From Caulobacter sp. AP07 (GTDB lineage: Bacteria; Pseudomonadota; Alphaproteobacteria; Caulobacterales; Caulobacteraceae), in NCBI RefSeq assembly GCF_000281955.1, contig NZ_AKKF01000239.1:48522-112521 (forward strand): a DNA stretch of 64,000 nt, in the 5' to 3' direction. The stretch's first letter is position 1; every line of letters begins with the position of its first letter. The position numbers were made by a program, and so were the translations under genes. Below the pieces are notes generated by a model. The model did not search any database and was not told the origin of the DNA. It saw only the letters and a program-made list of their open reading frames with translations. Below are positions 1-9,109 of the stretch, one piece after another.

Positions 1-770
1 TGGGCCGCCGCGGCCGGCGCATCGCCGTCGGTGTAGACCAGAACCTTGGCGCTGTTGTCGGGCACGTCGCCCCACGGAAAGCCATGGGCCAGCGAAACCG
101 ACAGCACGTTCGGCTGGCGCTCCAGCCCGCTCATGCCGTCGACAAAGGCCCGCATGCTCGGCGTCTGGGTGAAGTACAGCCCCACCATGCCGCAGTCGTG
201 CAGGCCAAGGACCGGCCGCACCTCGCCCGCGGCGGTGTCGACGACCAGGCGATAGAGCTCGCGCGCCCGATCGAGCCCGTCGGTATGGGGATACTCCTTG
301 AAGGCGATCAGCAGGTCGGCGCCCCGCGCCATCGCCGGGCTGACGTGGCAATGCAGATCCAGTTCCGCGCCGATCGCCACCGATGGGCCCACGATATCGC
401 GCAGCCGGCCGATCAGATCGCCTTCGCAATCGTCATAGCCGTCGGCGACCATGGCTCCGTGGAGCAACAGCAGAACGGCGTCGAAAGGCCCCTGCTCGGC
501 CGCGTCGCGCAGAATCTCGTCACGCAGCGCCTCGTAGACGGCGCGGACCGTCGGCCCGGCGGGCTGGGCGAAGGTGGCGACGCTGTGGACGACCTCGTGG
601 CCCTCGGCCCGGGCCAGTTCCTCCCACAGCAGCATCGGCGCGGTGACCACGCCGGGCGTCAGTCCCTCGCGACCACGCTGGATCCCGAACTCCTCGAACG
701 CCGCCCACCCGGTGGGCATCGGCGAGAAGGTGTTCGTCTCGGTCATCAGGGCCGCGGTCAGGATGCGCAT
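1..770 (-). CDS. M81 family metallopeptidase (MlrC-like), 3' end outside window
   Basis: Reading leftward from ATG at 770, the frame stays open to the window edge, giving 256 codons of a protein normally near 500 residues, so the C-terminal half is missing. The start MRILTAALMTETNTFSP, the HGAM segment near residue 104 and the DLHCH segment near 138 with the following PHTD near 161 match the N-terminal domain of MlrC, the zinc enzyme of microcystin linear-peptide breakdown. Most MlrC homologues have no link to microcystin and probably cleave other small peptides or amides. It is divergent from an MFS carrier and shares the neighbourhood with an asparaginase and an Asp/Glu racemase, which suggests use of amide or isopeptide-type amino-acid compounds. 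Family assignment is firm; substrate is unknown. Confidence 0.85.
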   Translation of the reverse strand, partial: MRILTAALMTETNTFSPMPTGWAAFEEFGIQRGREGLTPGVVTAPMLLWEELARAEGHEVVHSVATFAQPAGPTVRAVYEALRDEILRDAAEQGPFDAVLLLLHGAMVADGYDDCEGDLIGRLRDIVGPSVAIGAELDLHCHVSPAMARGADLLIAFKEYPHTDGLDRARELYRLVVDTAAGEVRPVLGLHDCGMVGLYFTQTPSMRAFVDGMSGLERQPNVLSVSLAHGFPWGDVPDNSAKVLVYTDGDAPAAAA

Positions 771-811
771 GTCGGAACTCTTGGTCGAACAATTTCTCTG
801 AAACGGTGTAT

Positions 812-827
812 TTCTCTTATCGGAGAA
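812..827. promoter_or_regulatory. Inverted repeat in divergent promoter (putative operator)
   Basis: TTCTCTTATCGGAGAA is an imperfect 16-bp palindrome (TTCTC paired with GAGAA) lying between the two divergent starts at 770 and 873. A further TTCTCT lies at 794-799. The same GAGAA/TTCTC half-sites form a palindrome upstream of the racemase at 4011-4023, so one regulator may serve both promoters. No regulator of this kind is encoded in the visible part of the cluster. Confidence 0.45.
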
Positions 828-872
828 GTTCAAGCGTGATACCGCGGAGCAAGGTCCGATCGCGGAGTTCGC

Positions 873-2168
873 ATGCCCAAAGACGCCTCCCCAGGCTACC
901 CCACCCCGGCCAAGGCCTGGACCGCCCTGGCCGTCCTGGTCGGCGGCGTGCTGCTGGCCTTCGTGGATCGCCAGATCCTGTCGCTGCTGGTCGATCCGAT
1001 CCGCGCCGACCTTCAGCTGACGGACACCCAGATCGGATTGTTGCAGGGCCCGGCCTTCGCCCTCTTCTACGCGGCCGCCGCCCTGCCGCTCGGCGCGATG
1101 GTGGATCGTCACAGCCGCCGCAACATCCTGGTCGGCGGCGTGCTGCTCTGGACCCTGGCGACCGCCCTGTGCGGCCTGGCGGTCGATTTCCCCACGCTGT
1201 TCGCTTGCCGGGTCGGCGTCGCCGTCGGCGAGGCCTGCCTCATCCCGGGCGTGCTGTCGTACCTGGGCGATGTGTTCTCGCCCCGACGCAAGCCCTATGC
1301 CTTCGCCGTCTACATGGTGGTGGTGCTGGTCGGCTCGAGCCTGTCGATCGCCGCCAGCGGCACGCTGATCAGCGCCGTCGAGTCGACCGGCTTCCATCTC
1401 GGCCCGGTGACGGAGTCCTGGCGCATCGCCTTCCTGCTGGTGGCCGCGCCCGGCCCGCTGGTCGCCCTGGCCTTCGCCGCGCTCGGCGAGCCCGCCCGCC
1501 AGGACCGCAGCCCCCAGGGCGACGTTCAGGACGGCCTGCCGCGCCAGCGCCTGATCACCCTGGCCTGGCTGGTTCCCGGGCTGGCCCTGGCGAGCGTGGC
1601 GTTTCAGATGACCCTGGCCTGGCTGCCCACCGTCCTGGTCCGCGAGCATGGCTGGTCCGGCGGCGAGGCGGGACGGGTGCTGGGGCTCAGCATCGCCGCC
1701 GTCAGCCTGGTCGTCGGCCTGGCGGCGGCGGTCGCGCCCGGGCTGGTGAAGCACCGCCATGGCTCGCTGCTCGCCTGGGCCGCCCTGACCATGCTGGCCG
1801 GCGCCCCGTTCGCGCTTCTGACCACCTCGCCCGCCCCGTTCTCGGCGGTGTTCGCCGCCACGGCCGCGGCGGGCTCGGGCCTGCTCGCCTACAGCCTCGC
1901 GCCCGTGCTGACCCAGGCCCTGGCCCCCAACCGCTACTGGGGGCGGACGGCGGCGGCCTTCAAGCTTGTCGAGTCCGTCGTCGTCGCGATCGGCGCGGTG
2001 GCCATCGGAGCCGGCTCGGACGCCATGGGCGCGGGCGGCCTGGCCAGGATGCTGGCCGGCATCGTCGGCGTGTCCCTGTCCCTGGGCGCCCTCTGCCTGC
2101 TTGTCGCCCGCGGCCGCCTGCGGCGGTCCTCCGCGGCGCCGTCCGAGCCGGCGCTCGAAACGCCCTAG
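873..2168 (+). CDS. MFS transporter, spinster-like family
   Basis: A 431-residue inner-membrane protein with about twelve hydrophobic segments. The first helix carries FVDRQIL, followed by the cytoplasmic RHSRRN loop (MFS motif A-like) and VGEACLIPG in helix 4, all typical of bacterial spinster-type MFS carriers. GGAG lies six bases before the ATG. It is divergent from the M81 peptidase and its stop is one base from the convergent asparaginase stop. Context suggests import of the amino-acid-derived compound handled by the peptidase, asparaginase and racemase, but the substrate cannot be read from sequence. Confidence 0.85.
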   Translation: MPKDASPGYPTPAKAWTALAVLVGGVLLAFVDRQILSLLVDPIRADLQLTDTQIGLLQGPAFALFYAAAALPLGAMVDRHSRRNILVGGVLLWTLATALCGLAVDFPTLFACRVGVAVGEACLIPGVLSYLGDVFSPRRKPYAFAVYMVVVLVGSSLSIAASGTLISAVESTGFHLGPVTESWRIAFLLVAAPGPLVALAFAALGEPARQDRSPQGDVQDGLPRQRLITLAWLVPGLALASVAFQMTLAWLPTVLVREHGWSGGEAGRVLGLSIAAVSLVVGLAAAVAPGLVKHRHGSLLAWAALTMLAGAPFALLTTSPAPFSAVFAATAAAGSGLLAYSLAPVLTQALAPNRYWGRTAAAFKLVESVVVAIGAVAIGAGSDAMGAGGLARMLAGIVGVSLSLGALCLLVARGRLRRSSAAPSEPALETP

Positions 2169-2169
2169 C

Positions 2170-3168
2170 TCAAACGCCGCGGAAGTGATCGAAGAAGGCG
2201 GCGACGGCGCGGCGGTCGGCCCCGCTCGAAACGAGCAAGGCGATGGCGATGCGCGCCTTCAAGGCGTCGAGCGTCCCCGCCGGGATCAGGCCGCGCGCGA
2301 TGAGGTCCATCTCTCCGCCGACGTATCCGTAGGTCCGGTTCAGGGTCTCGCCGCCTTGCGTTCGCGCGGCGAAGACCACGGGCTTGCTCGTGGCCACCGC
2401 CTCCAGCGCCTCGACGAGGTCGGCCGGGACATGTCCCCCGCCCGGCAGGCTGAGCACCAGGGCGTCGACCTCGTCGGAAGCGTAGCGGGCCAGAGCGCCG
2501 GCCTCGAAGCCTGAATAGACATGGACGATCGGGACATGGCTTCCCGCCCCGCCCCATCGCAACTCCGGCGACCGCCGCGCGGGCCGCAGCAGCAGGTGGA
2601 CGCGATCCTCGACCACCGAGCCCAGCGGACCGAAGGGTTGCGAGGTGAAGGCGTTGAGGCTGCTGGTATGGGCCTTGCGCACCAGCATCGCCGCGTGGAT
2701 CTCGTCGGCCAGCACGGCGAGCACGCCCAGGCCCCGGGCGCTGGGGCTGGCCGCGACGCGGCATGCGGCCCGCAGGTTGGCCGCGCCGTCCGCCCCCTCG
2801 GCGCCGAAGGTTCGCATGGCGCCCGTCAGGACGATCGGCGTATCGGTGCGCAGCAGCAGATCCAGGCAGCAGGCGGTCTCCTCCAGCGTGTCCGTCCCGT
2901 GCGCGATGATCACCCCGTCCACGTCGCGGGACTTGGCCAGGGCCGTCTGCGCCAGCAGCGCCATGTCGGCCAGGCTCATGTTCGGGCTCGGCTTGGCGAA
3001 GACCTCGGTCACCTCGACGTCGATGGCGCCCCCGATGCGGGCGCCGAGCGCCTGACCGGATATCGATACGTCCGCGCCCCGCCCCTGATTGGTCATGGCG
3101 ATCGTGCCGCCGGTCGTCAGCAGCGCGATCTTTCTGGGGGCGGTCATAGGCATACGCAACAGATCCAT
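2170..3168 (-). CDS. L-asparaginase (type I/II family)
   Basis: The 332-residue product has the two threonine motifs of the asparaginase/glutaminase amidohydrolase family: LLTTGGTIA near residues 16-24 (nucleophile Thr) and AHGTDTLEE near residue 89, plus a lysine in VRKAHTSSLN that fits the catalytic Thr-Lys-Asp triad. It hydrolyses asparagine, or a related side-chain amide, to aspartate and ammonia. No signal peptide is evident, so a cytoplasmic location is likely. Methionines at 3168, 3150 and 3144 are all possible starts and none has a good ribosome-binding site. It follows the Asp/Glu racemase by about 30 bp and is probably co-transcribed with it. Confidence 0.88.
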   Translation of the reverse strand: MDLLRMPMTAPRKIALLTTGGTIAMTNQGRGADVSISGQALGARIGGAIDVEVTEVFAKPSPNMSLADMALLAQTALAKSRDVDGVIIAHGTDTLEETACCLDLLLRTDTPIVLTGAMRTFGAEGADGAANLRAACRVAASPSARGLGVLAVLADEIHAAMLVRKAHTSSLNAFTSQPFGPLGSVVEDRVHLLLRPARRSPELRWGGAGSHVPIVHVYSGFEAGALARYASDEVDALVLSLPGGGHVPADLVEALEAVATSKPVVFAARTQGGETLNRTYGYVGGEMDLIARGLIPAGTLDALKARIAIALLVSSGADRRAVAAFFDHFRGV

Positions 3169-3201
3169 GGGCGAAGGAAGCCGGCGGGAGGTCGACTGGG
3201 G

Positions 3202-3981
3202 TCAGGCGGCCTGGCCGCGGGCGATGGCGTCGATGGTCCGCAGGCAGGCGCGGGCCAGGGCGTCGGTCGTATCGATGCTCACCGCGCGCAGGGCGGGCGG
3301 GAAGTCGGGCGCCAACAGCGGCAGTTCGGTGCAGCCGAGGACGACCGCATCGCAGCCCGCGTCCAAAAGTTCGCGCACCTGGCCGATCACCGCCGGCAGC
3401 GCGCGGTCGAGCCGGCCGGCCTTGATGTCCTCGATGGCCCGCATCACCGCGGCCTGGTCGCGAGCCGTGCGCGTGGCGATCCCATGGGCGTCCAGCCGCC
3501 GCTGGTAGATTCGCGCCTGCACCGTGCCGGTGGTGGCCAGCAGCCCGACGCTCCCGGGCAGCCGTCGCGCCTTCAGCTCGCTGGCGACGGCGTCGACGAT
3601 GTGGACCAGGGTCAGGTCGGTGGAGGCCTGGAGCTCGTCGAACCAGTGGTGGGCGGTGTTGCAGGGGATCGCCGCGCAGCTCGCCCCCGCCCGGGCCAAC
3701 ATCGCCAACCCTTCGCGCATGGCGGGCAGCGGGCTCTCGCCATGACCGAGGATCGCGGCGGTGCGGTCCGGAACCTGCGACGCCGAGAAGGTCAGGACCG
3801 GCCAATGGTCCTGGTCGACGTCAGCCGGGGTGTTCGCCTGCAGCTTGCCCAGGAAGTCCAAGGTCGCGGCCGGTCCCATCCCGCCGAGCACGCCAATCAG
3901 GGTGCCGGCCGGTCGCCCGCCTTCGCCGCGCGCCGACCGACGCAACCCCGCGCGCGCGCCATGAACTTGGTGTGCCGGCAT
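3202..3981 (-). CDS. Aspartate/glutamate racemase family protein
   Basis: A 259-residue protein with the cofactor-independent racemase fold. It begins the conserved part with TLIGVLGGMGPAATLDF, carries the first catalytic cysteine in AIPCNTAHHW and the second in VVLGCTELPLL. The enzyme interconverts L- and D-aspartate or a related acid through the two cysteines. The open frame extends to 4131, but the extra N-terminus has no family similarity and would cover the operator at 4011-4023, so ATG 3981 is chosen. It lies just upstream of the asparaginase, which fits feeding of D- or L-aspartate between the two steps. Confidence 0.85.
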   Translation of the reverse strand: MPAHQVHGARAGLRRSARGEGGRPAGTLIGVLGGMGPAATLDFLGKLQANTPADVDQDHWPVLTFSASQVPDRTAAILGHGESPLPAMREGLAMLARAGASCAAIPCNTAHHWFDELQASTDLTLVHIVDAVASELKARRLPGSVGLLATTGTVQARIYQRRLDAHGIATRTARDQAAVMRAIEDIKAGRLDRALPAVIGQVRELLDAGCDAVVLGCTELPLLAPDFPPALRAVSIDTTDALARACLRTIDAIARGQAA

Positions 3982-4010
3982 GCGGGGGCCATCTCCGAAA
4001 ACTCTCTCCT

Positions 4011-4023
4011 GAGAATAATTCTC
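4011..4023. promoter_or_regulatory. GAGAAT-A-ATTCTC palindrome upstream of racemase operon
   Basis: A perfect 13-bp inverted repeat 30 bp before the racemase start. Its half-sites match those of the palindrome at 812-827 between the M81 peptidase and MFS genes, so it is read as an operator of the same unknown regulator (inference). Confidence 0.5.
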
Positions 4024-4217
4024 TAAACAGAAAAATGTCAACGATGTTCGGCGCCGACCCGGGCCCGACACCTCGCGCGGCGCGGGGTTCGCCAAGTCTG
4101 CGTCGGCCGTCAGGCGCCATTTCGATTGCAACGGAGCCAGTCGCCCCGCGAGCCCCGCTTCACGGAGCCTGAACTTCTGAAACTTGCGATCCGCTATCGC
4201 CAGTATGCGCCCCAGCG

Positions 4218-4844
4218 CTACTCCAGGATGTCGGCCGACGAGATCACCGAGACCAGCTCGGCCTGGCGATGCACGCCGACCTTGATCATGGCCGAGGCCA
4301 TCTGAACGCGCAGGGTGTTGATGCTGACATGGCGCTCGACGGCGATCTCGACCGGCTCGCGCCCCTGGACGACCCTGGAAACGATCTCGGCCTCCGCCGG
4401 CGAAAAGTTGAACATCATCCGCGCCCGCTCGGCCAGGCGCGGCGAAGCCCGGCCGACTTCGCGCACGGTGATCAGGGCGCAGCGAAAACTGCCCTCGCCG
4501 GTCGAGAACGGCTCGATCAGCAGCACCAGCGGCTTGGCGCTGCGCGACCGGTGAATCAGCATCGCTCCGGCGTGTCCCTGGCGAACCGCCGCGGCGATAC
4601 GGCTATGCAGGGCTTCGGCCTCGAAATCGCTTTCGGTGGTCAACAGTCCGCCGTTCTCGGCCAGGCCGTCGCCTCGCGTCACGTAGCCCCAGGCCAGATC
4701 GTTGGCGGCATAGGCGCAACCTTCGCTGTCGGTGACGATGACGCCGAAGTTCACCAGGTTGAGGATGGCGTTGGCGACATGCGCCTCGAAGACGCCGCGC
4801 TCGACAGCCGTATCCACGACTTCAATCATCTTTCTCAGCCCCAT
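4218..4844 (-). CDS. LuxR-family transcriptional regulator with PAS-like sensor domain
   Basis: A 208-residue protein. Residues about 20-130 look like a PAS-type sensory domain (ILNLVNFGVIVTDSEGCAYAAND), and the C-terminus is a LuxR helix-turn-helix (NFSPAEAEIVSRVVQGREPVEIAVERHVSINTLRVQMASAMIKVGV). The chosen ATG has GAGGG seven bases upstream; the frame extends to 4943 without a better start. It lies just past the end of the Tad pilus locus on the same strand but is separated from cpaA by about 300 bp of AT-rich DNA, so it has its own promoter. A role in regulating the pilus locus is plausible but only positional. Confidence 0.8.
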   Translation of the reverse strand: MGLRKMIEVVDTAVERGVFEAHVANAILNLVNFGVIVTDSEGCAYAANDLAWGYVTRGDGLAENGGLLTTESDFEAEALHSRIAAAVRQGHAGAMLIHRSRSAKPLVLLIEPFSTGEGSFRCALITVREVGRASPRLAERARMMFNFSPAEAEIVSRVVQGREPVEIAVERHVSINTLRVQMASAMIKVGVHRQAELVSVISSADILE

Positions 4845-5148
4845 CCGCGCACCCTCGCTACGTCTTCTCCTGCTTGCCTGACCGTCGCGAAGCGTTTGTG
4901 GGAAAGGTGAGCACGAAACGTAAAATTGTTTCAGAGTATTCACTCAACCACAAAGAATAGACACTTCATAGGCGAACAGAACAAAGCCTCCTTTCACCAT
5001 TTGATGCTAACCATGAGCTAAAATCGCACCCCAAATTGGGTAGCTAAAAATGCTATTATTGAGACTCTGGGACAATAAATTCCATCCATAAGACGAAATT
5101 TCGCCTAGTAAGATATATATACGTAAAAACAGCAAAATTCGCCGATCT
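4845..5148. other. AT-rich intergenic region after cpaA, with CCCAAATTGGG palindrome
   Basis: About 300 bp without a credible gene, far more AT-rich than its surroundings. It must hold the promoter of the LuxR-type gene and the 3' end of the pilus transcript. CCCAAATTGGG at 5030-5040 is a perfect palindrome and resembles the longer palindrome at 17236-17253 at the opposite end of the pilus locus. No U-tract terminator was recognised. Confidence 0.5.
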
Positions 5149-5667
5149 TCATTTGAGCAGTTCGATATGCACCAAGTGACGGGTGACCGTCAGCAGACCG
5201 GAGTTCCAGCCGGCGTACAGCGCGCCTACCGCGATCGCCACGCCGTAGGGCAGGCCCGCCCGAGGCCGGGGCCACCCCGAGGCGACCAGCAACCCCTCGT
5301 AGGGCCGAACGGCCAGGGCCGTGACCGCCAGCACCCCGCCCGTCAGCGCGGTGGCCACCAACAGCAGCAGCAGGTTGTCCATCCCGGCGAACAGCGCCGC
5401 CGCGGCCAACAGCTTGACGTCGCCGGCGCCCATCACCCGGCCGACGAACATCGGAAAGCCGACGACCAGGGCCAAGGCGAAGGCGGCCAGGCAGGATAGC
5501 CAGCCGGGGGCCAGCCAGCCCTGCGTCAGCCCGACCAGGAACACGCCCACCAGCCCGACGACCGTCCAGTTGGGAATCCGCCGCGCCCAGATGTCGTAGC
5601 CGGCCGCCAGCAGCAGGAGACCGGCATAGGCGATCGACCAGGTCAGCCGGACATAGTCAATTTCCAT
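5149..5667 (-). CDS. cpaA: Prepilin peptidase CpaA/TadV
   Basis: A 172-residue integral membrane aspartic peptidase (A24 family). The two catalytic aspartates sit in GYDIWARRIPNW near residue 25 and in the MGAGDVKLLAA motif near residue 80; at least five hydrophobic helices follow the A24 pattern. It would cleave the PilA and TadE/F prepilins after the conserved glycine. The ATG overlaps the end of the upstream TPR gene by 11 bp, so it is translated with the operon. It is the last pilus gene here, whereas in the classic Caulobacter crescentus cpa cluster cpaA directly follows pilA. Confidence 0.9.
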   Translation of the reverse strand: MEIDYVRLTWSIAYAGLLLLAAGYDIWARRIPNWTVVGLVGVFLVGLTQGWLAPGWLSCLAAFALALVVGFPMFVGRVMGAGDVKLLAAAALFAGMDNLLLLLVATALTGGVLAVTALAVRPYEGLLVASGWPRPRAGLPYGVAIAVGALYAGWNSGLLTVTRHLVHIELLK

Positions 5668-6580
5668 CGCCGACCCCGCGCCCGGCCTGGGCCTTGAGGC
5701 TGATCGCCAGCTTGCGGTTCTCGCTGGCCAGCGGGTAGTAGGCGCCGCGCGCCTGGCCGGCCTCGTCCAGCAATGTCATCGCCTTCTCGTAGTCGCCGCG
5801 CAGCAGCGCCGCGAAGCCGGCGTTGTTGAGCAGGGCGGCGGAATCGTCCTTGCCCGCCCCGCGCGCCGAGGCGCGGCCGTAGTCGCCCTGCAGGGCCAGG
5901 ACCAGCCTCAGATTGCCGCGCGCGGCGGTCAGGTCGGGCCGCTTCTCCAGCGCCGCCACGAAATCGGTCGAGGCCTCGCCCAGGCGTCCCTGCAACATGC
6001 GCGAATAGCCCCGGTTGTTCAGCGCCAAGGCGTCGCGGCCCGAGGCGTCCAGCGCCCGAGCGTAGGCCGCCTCGGCGTTGACCCAGTCGTGGCGGCGGTC
6101 GTATTCGCGGCCCAGGCCGTTCCAGGCCCGCCAGAGGTTCGGATCCCGGGTCGTCGCCGCCGACAGGGCGGTGACGGCCGCGGCCGCCTGTCCTTGGGCG
6201 GAAAGGGCCAGCCCCTCACCCTGGAGCGTCCTGGCGGCGAACGCCCCGTCGGCCGGAACCTGGCGAAAGGCGGCCAGGGCCGCGTCGTAGTCGCCGCGAG
6301 CCAGGCGGGTCTCGCCCATCAGCACCAGGAAACGGGGATCCTCGGCGCCGCCCATGAGGGCGTTGTTGAGCAGGCCGGTCGCGTCCACCGTCCGCCCTTC
6401 GGCCAGGGCCGCCTCGACGGCGGCCACGACCGCGTCCCGCGCGGCGGGGGCCTGTCCGGCGGAGGCCGCCGGCGTCGGCGTCGCCGACTTCGACCACGGC
6501 CATGCCCCCGCCGCCCAGCAGGGCGACCCGACGATGATCGCGACGCCGCAGACGGCGCCGAGCAGGAAAGCGCGCTTCAT
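5657..6580 (-). CDS. TadD-like tetratricopeptide repeat protein (second copy)
   Basis: A 307-residue protein with an N-terminal signal sequence (MKRAFLLGAVCGVAIIVGSP) and several TPR units from about residue 70 to 270, for example LWRAWNGLGREYDRRHDWVNAEAAY and ALNNRGYSRMLQGRLGEASTDF. TadD proteins are TPR factors of Tad secretin assembly. The start overlaps the stop of the upstream TPR lipoprotein by four bases (ATGA), showing translational coupling. Being the second of two adjacent TPR genes, it may be a paralogue with a separate assembly role. Family firm; precise role inferred from locus. Confidence 0.82.
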   Translation of the reverse strand: MKRAFLLGAVCGVAIIVGSPCWAAGAWPWSKSATPTPAASAGQAPAARDAVVAAVEAALAEGRTVDATGLLNNALMGGAEDPRFLVLMGETRLARGDYDAALAAFRQVPADGAFAARTLQGEGLALSAQGQAAAAVTALSAATTRDPNLWRAWNGLGREYDRRHDWVNAEAAYARALDASGRDALALNNRGYSRMLQGRLGEASTDFVAALEKRPDLTAARGNLRLVLALQGDYGRASARGAGKDDSAALLNNAGFAALLRGDYEKAMTLLDEAGQARGAYYPLASENRKLAISLKAQAGRGVGDGN

Positions 6581-7152
6581 GCCTTGGTCCTCGGAAGGGT
6601 GGGAGATGTCACGGCCGCCGAGTCGGGCGACGCGGCGGGGTTCGACGCCCCGGCCGGTACGGGCGCCGGACCGGCGGCCGGCGCGAGCGGCGGCGTGGCC
6701 GCCTGGAGCGTCGGCGAGCTTGCCTTCAGCCCCCGGAGTCGCGCCGAATAGGCGATGTTGTGGGCGACGATCGCCGAGTTCGGATCGGCCTGGAGGGCGC
6801 GGGCATAGTACCGGCCGCTGAGGTCGAAACGGCCCAGTTCGTCATAGACCACGCCCTGGGCGTTCAGCACCCGGACGTCGCCCGGGGCACGGGCGGCGGC
6901 CACCTGCAGCAGGTCCAGCGCCAGGGCGTAGTCGCGCGCCCGGATCGCGTCGGCCGCCCGCGCGTAGAGCCGGTTGACCACCGCGGCGGGATCGGGCGGG
7001 GCCAGGTCGGGGTTGGGCACGGCGCGGATGCGGACATCCATCGGCGCCCGGCTGGCGAGCTGCCCCTGTCCGGTCAGCCGTCCCCAGATCGAACACCCCC
7101 CCAGCGCCGGAAGCACCAGGCAGCAGCACGCCGTCAGCAGGAAGCGTCGCAT
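6577..7152 (-). CDS. tadD: TadD-like TPR lipoprotein
   Basis: A 191-residue protein with a lipoprotein signal ending in a clear lipobox (LPALGGC near residue 19), then TPR-like repeats at about residues 62-150 (ALDLLQVAAARAPGDVRVLNAQGVVYDELGRF) and a low-complexity Ala/Pro/Ser C-terminus. TadD in other Tad systems is a TPR lipoprotein needed for secretin assembly, which matches well. The ATG lies one base after the tadC stop, and the gene overlaps the next TPR gene by four bases. Confidence 0.82.
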   Translation of the reverse strand: MRRFLLTACCCLVLPALGGCSIWGRLTGQGQLASRAPMDVRIRAVPNPDLAPPDPAAVVNRLYARAADAIRARDYALALDLLQVAAARAPGDVRVLNAQGVVYDELGRFDLSGRYYARALQADPNSAIVAHNIAYSARLRGLKASSPTLQAATPPLAPAAGPAPVPAGASNPAASPDSAAVTSPTLPRTKA

Positions 7153-7153
7153 G

Positions 7154-8101
7154 TCAGTGATGTCCTTTCAGGGCGGGCAGCAGGTTGTGGGCGACGTCCA
7201 GGCCCGCCGGCAACAGCAGGGCCGTGACGATGACCGGCAGGATGCAGGCCACGAGCGGCATGGTCAGCAGCACCGGGATGCGCATGGCCTTCTCCTCGCC
7301 GCGCAGGAACCGCCGTTCGCGCAGCTCGCTCGAATAGGACCGCAGGGTCTGGGTGATGCTGGCCCCGAGGCTCTCGGTCTGGATCATCAGCGCGGCGAAG
7401 GCCCGCAGGGAGTCGACGTTGATCCGCTCGGCCATCCGTCGCAGGGCGTCGGAGCGGCTGCGCCCGGCGCGCAGTTCCTGGGAGACGCGATTGAACTCGC
7501 AGGCGATGTCGCAATGCGAATTGGCGATCTCCTGGCTGACCCGCACGAAGGCCGCGTCGACGCCCAGGCCCGCCTCGACGCACACCATCATCAGGTCCAG
7601 GGCGTCGGGGAACTGGTTCTCCAACCGCTCACGACGGTCGGTGGCCCGCAGGTCCACGTAGATGGCCGGCGCCGTCAGGCCGACGCCGCACAGGAGAAGG
7701 GCCCCGATGATCAGCTGCGCGCCGGTGATCGGCGCCGAGGTCAGCTTCTGCGAGACGACCAGCAGCAGGGGCAGGCCCGCGGCCGTGATCACGCGGATCA
7801 GCACGTACAGGGACGGGGCCGACGGATGGGTGAAGCCGGCCTCGATCAGGGTGCGCGCCTGCCCCCGCGGGGTCTTGTCGGCGGCGCCGGGCAGTCGCGA
7901 CTGCACCCAGGCCAGGACGGGATTCTTGACCTCGGAGTCCTTCAGCAAGCCTTCGCCGGTCGGACCGGTCAGCGTCCCATCCGCGGTCGGACGATCCTTC
8001 ATCCGCCGCCGCAGGACGGCCACCCGCTCTATCCGCTGAAGCACCACCCAGGTCACGCCGACCACGCCCAGGAAGATTCCGATCAAGAGGAGCATGTCCA
8101 T
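7154..8101 (-). CDS. tadC: Tad pilus inner-membrane platform protein TadC
   Basis: A 315-residue membrane protein of the GspF/TadC family: an N-terminal helix (LLLIGIFLGVVGVTWVV), a cytoplasmic linker, two central helices and the conserved T2SF segment from about residue 175 (QFPDALDLMMVCVEAGLGVDAAF), ending with two hydrophobic helices. With TadB it forms the platform on which the CpaF ATPase acts. The start at 8101 has GAGG about nine bases upstream; a much longer open frame in register continues upstream over tadB but is not coding. Spacing to tadB is eight bases. Confidence 0.87.
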   Translation of the reverse strand: MDMLLLIGIFLGVVGVTWVVLQRIERVAVLRRRMKDRPTADGTLTGPTGEGLLKDSEVKNPVLAWVQSRLPGAADKTPRGQARTLIEAGFTHPSAPSLYVLIRVITAAGLPLLLVVSQKLTSAPITGAQLIIGALLLCGVGLTAPAIYVDLRATDRRERLENQFPDALDLMMVCVEAGLGVDAAFVRVSQEIANSHCDIACEFNRVSQELRAGRSRSDALRRMAERINVDSLRAFAALMIQTESLGASITQTLRSYSSELRERRFLRGEEKAMRIPVLLTMPLVACILPVIVTALLLPAGLDVAHNLLPALKGHH

Positions 8102-8109
8102 GTCCGACC

Positions 8110-9105
8110 TCAGTATTTGAAGTTGACGATCCGGCGGATCATCAACTGGCCGATGAGGTAGAGCACCACCACGCCGCCGACGACGGGCCAGAAGGCCGGG
8201 TCGGAGAACTTGCTGGTGTAGAACTCGGGATGGAAAATGCTGACCGCCGAGACGCAGAGGATCGGCAGCAAGCTGAGGATCAGGGCCGACATGCGCCCCT
8301 CGCTGGACAGCGCCTGGATGCGCTTGTTGAGCGAGGCGCGGCCGCGGATCACCGTCGCCAGACCCGCCAGGATCTCGGCCAGGTTGCCGCCGGTCTCGTT
8401 CTGGATGGCGATGCTGACGGCGAAGAAGGCGACGTCGGACGAACCGGTGCGCCGCGCCAGGCTGGCCAGGGCGTCCTTGAACTCGCCGCCATAGGTGGTC
8501 TCGTCCATGACCAAGCCGAACTCGGTGCCGATCGGGTCGGACATTTCCTGGGTCACCAGGTTGACCGCCGAGATCACCGGATGGCCGGCGCGCAGGGCCC
8601 GCACCATGACGTCCAGCGCCAGGGGCAGTTGTTCCTCCAGCCTGCGCAGGCGGCTGGCGCGACGGCCGACGATCCACATCAGGGCGACGGCGCCCGACAG
8701 GCCCGCCGCGCCCACGGCCGCCATCATCACCTGGGGAAAGGGGGTGCTGATCGGCGAGGACCGCAGGAAGACCATGGCCACCAGCCATAGCCCTCCGGCC
8801 ACGGCGGCGGTGAAGCCGACGACCTGCAGCGGCCCGGCCGTCAGTCCGGCCTGGCGGCAATAGAGCGTGGCGCGGTCGTGCAGCGCCCCGTAGGGCGTGC
8901 GGCCGATCCAGCTGGCCCGCGTCTTGCGCAGGAGCGTCTGGTAGACTTGGTCGGGCGCCATGCCGCTGGCCATCAGGGTCAGGCGGCGATTGACCCGCTG
9001 GCCGTGCTCGCGAGCGCCCATGTACAGGCCGAACAGCGCCTGGCCGCCCAGCACCACGGCCGTGAAGACCAGAACCAGAACCATGGGGGGGAGAAAGCTT
9101 TCCAT
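8110..9105 (-). CDS. tadB: Tad pilus inner-membrane platform protein TadB
   Basis: A 331-residue protein: N-terminal helix ([23 protein letters not shown]), two central helices near residues 95-145, then the T2SF domain ([23 protein letters not shown]) and two C-terminal helices. This is the partner of TadC in the inner-membrane platform. It is four bases downstream of cpaF and eight upstream of tadC on the same strand. Confidence 0.87.
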   Translation of the reverse strand: MESFLPPMVLVLVFTAVVLGGQALFGLYMGAREHGQRVNRRLTLMASGMAPDQVYQTLLRKTRASWIGRTPYGALHDRATLYCRQAGLTAGPLQVVGFTAAVAGGLWLVAMVFLRSSPISTPFPQVMMAAVGAAGLSGAVALMWIVGRRASRLRRLEEQLPLALDVMVRALRAGHPVISAVNLVTQEMSDPIGTEFGLVMDETTYGGEFKDALASLARRTGSSDVAFFAVSIAIQNETGGNLAEILAGLATVIRGRASLNKRIQALSSEGRMSALILSLLPILCVSAVSIFHPEFYTSKFSDPAFWPVVGGVVVLYLIGQLMIRRIVNFKY

Positions 9106-9109
9106 GGCG

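Noticed and set aside
84..839. Plus-strand frame at the left edge
   Set aside because: Shadow of the M81 peptidase gene, which is clearly coding on the minus strand.
3982..4131. N-terminal extension of the racemase
   Set aside because: Not family-like and would place the operator inside the coding sequence.
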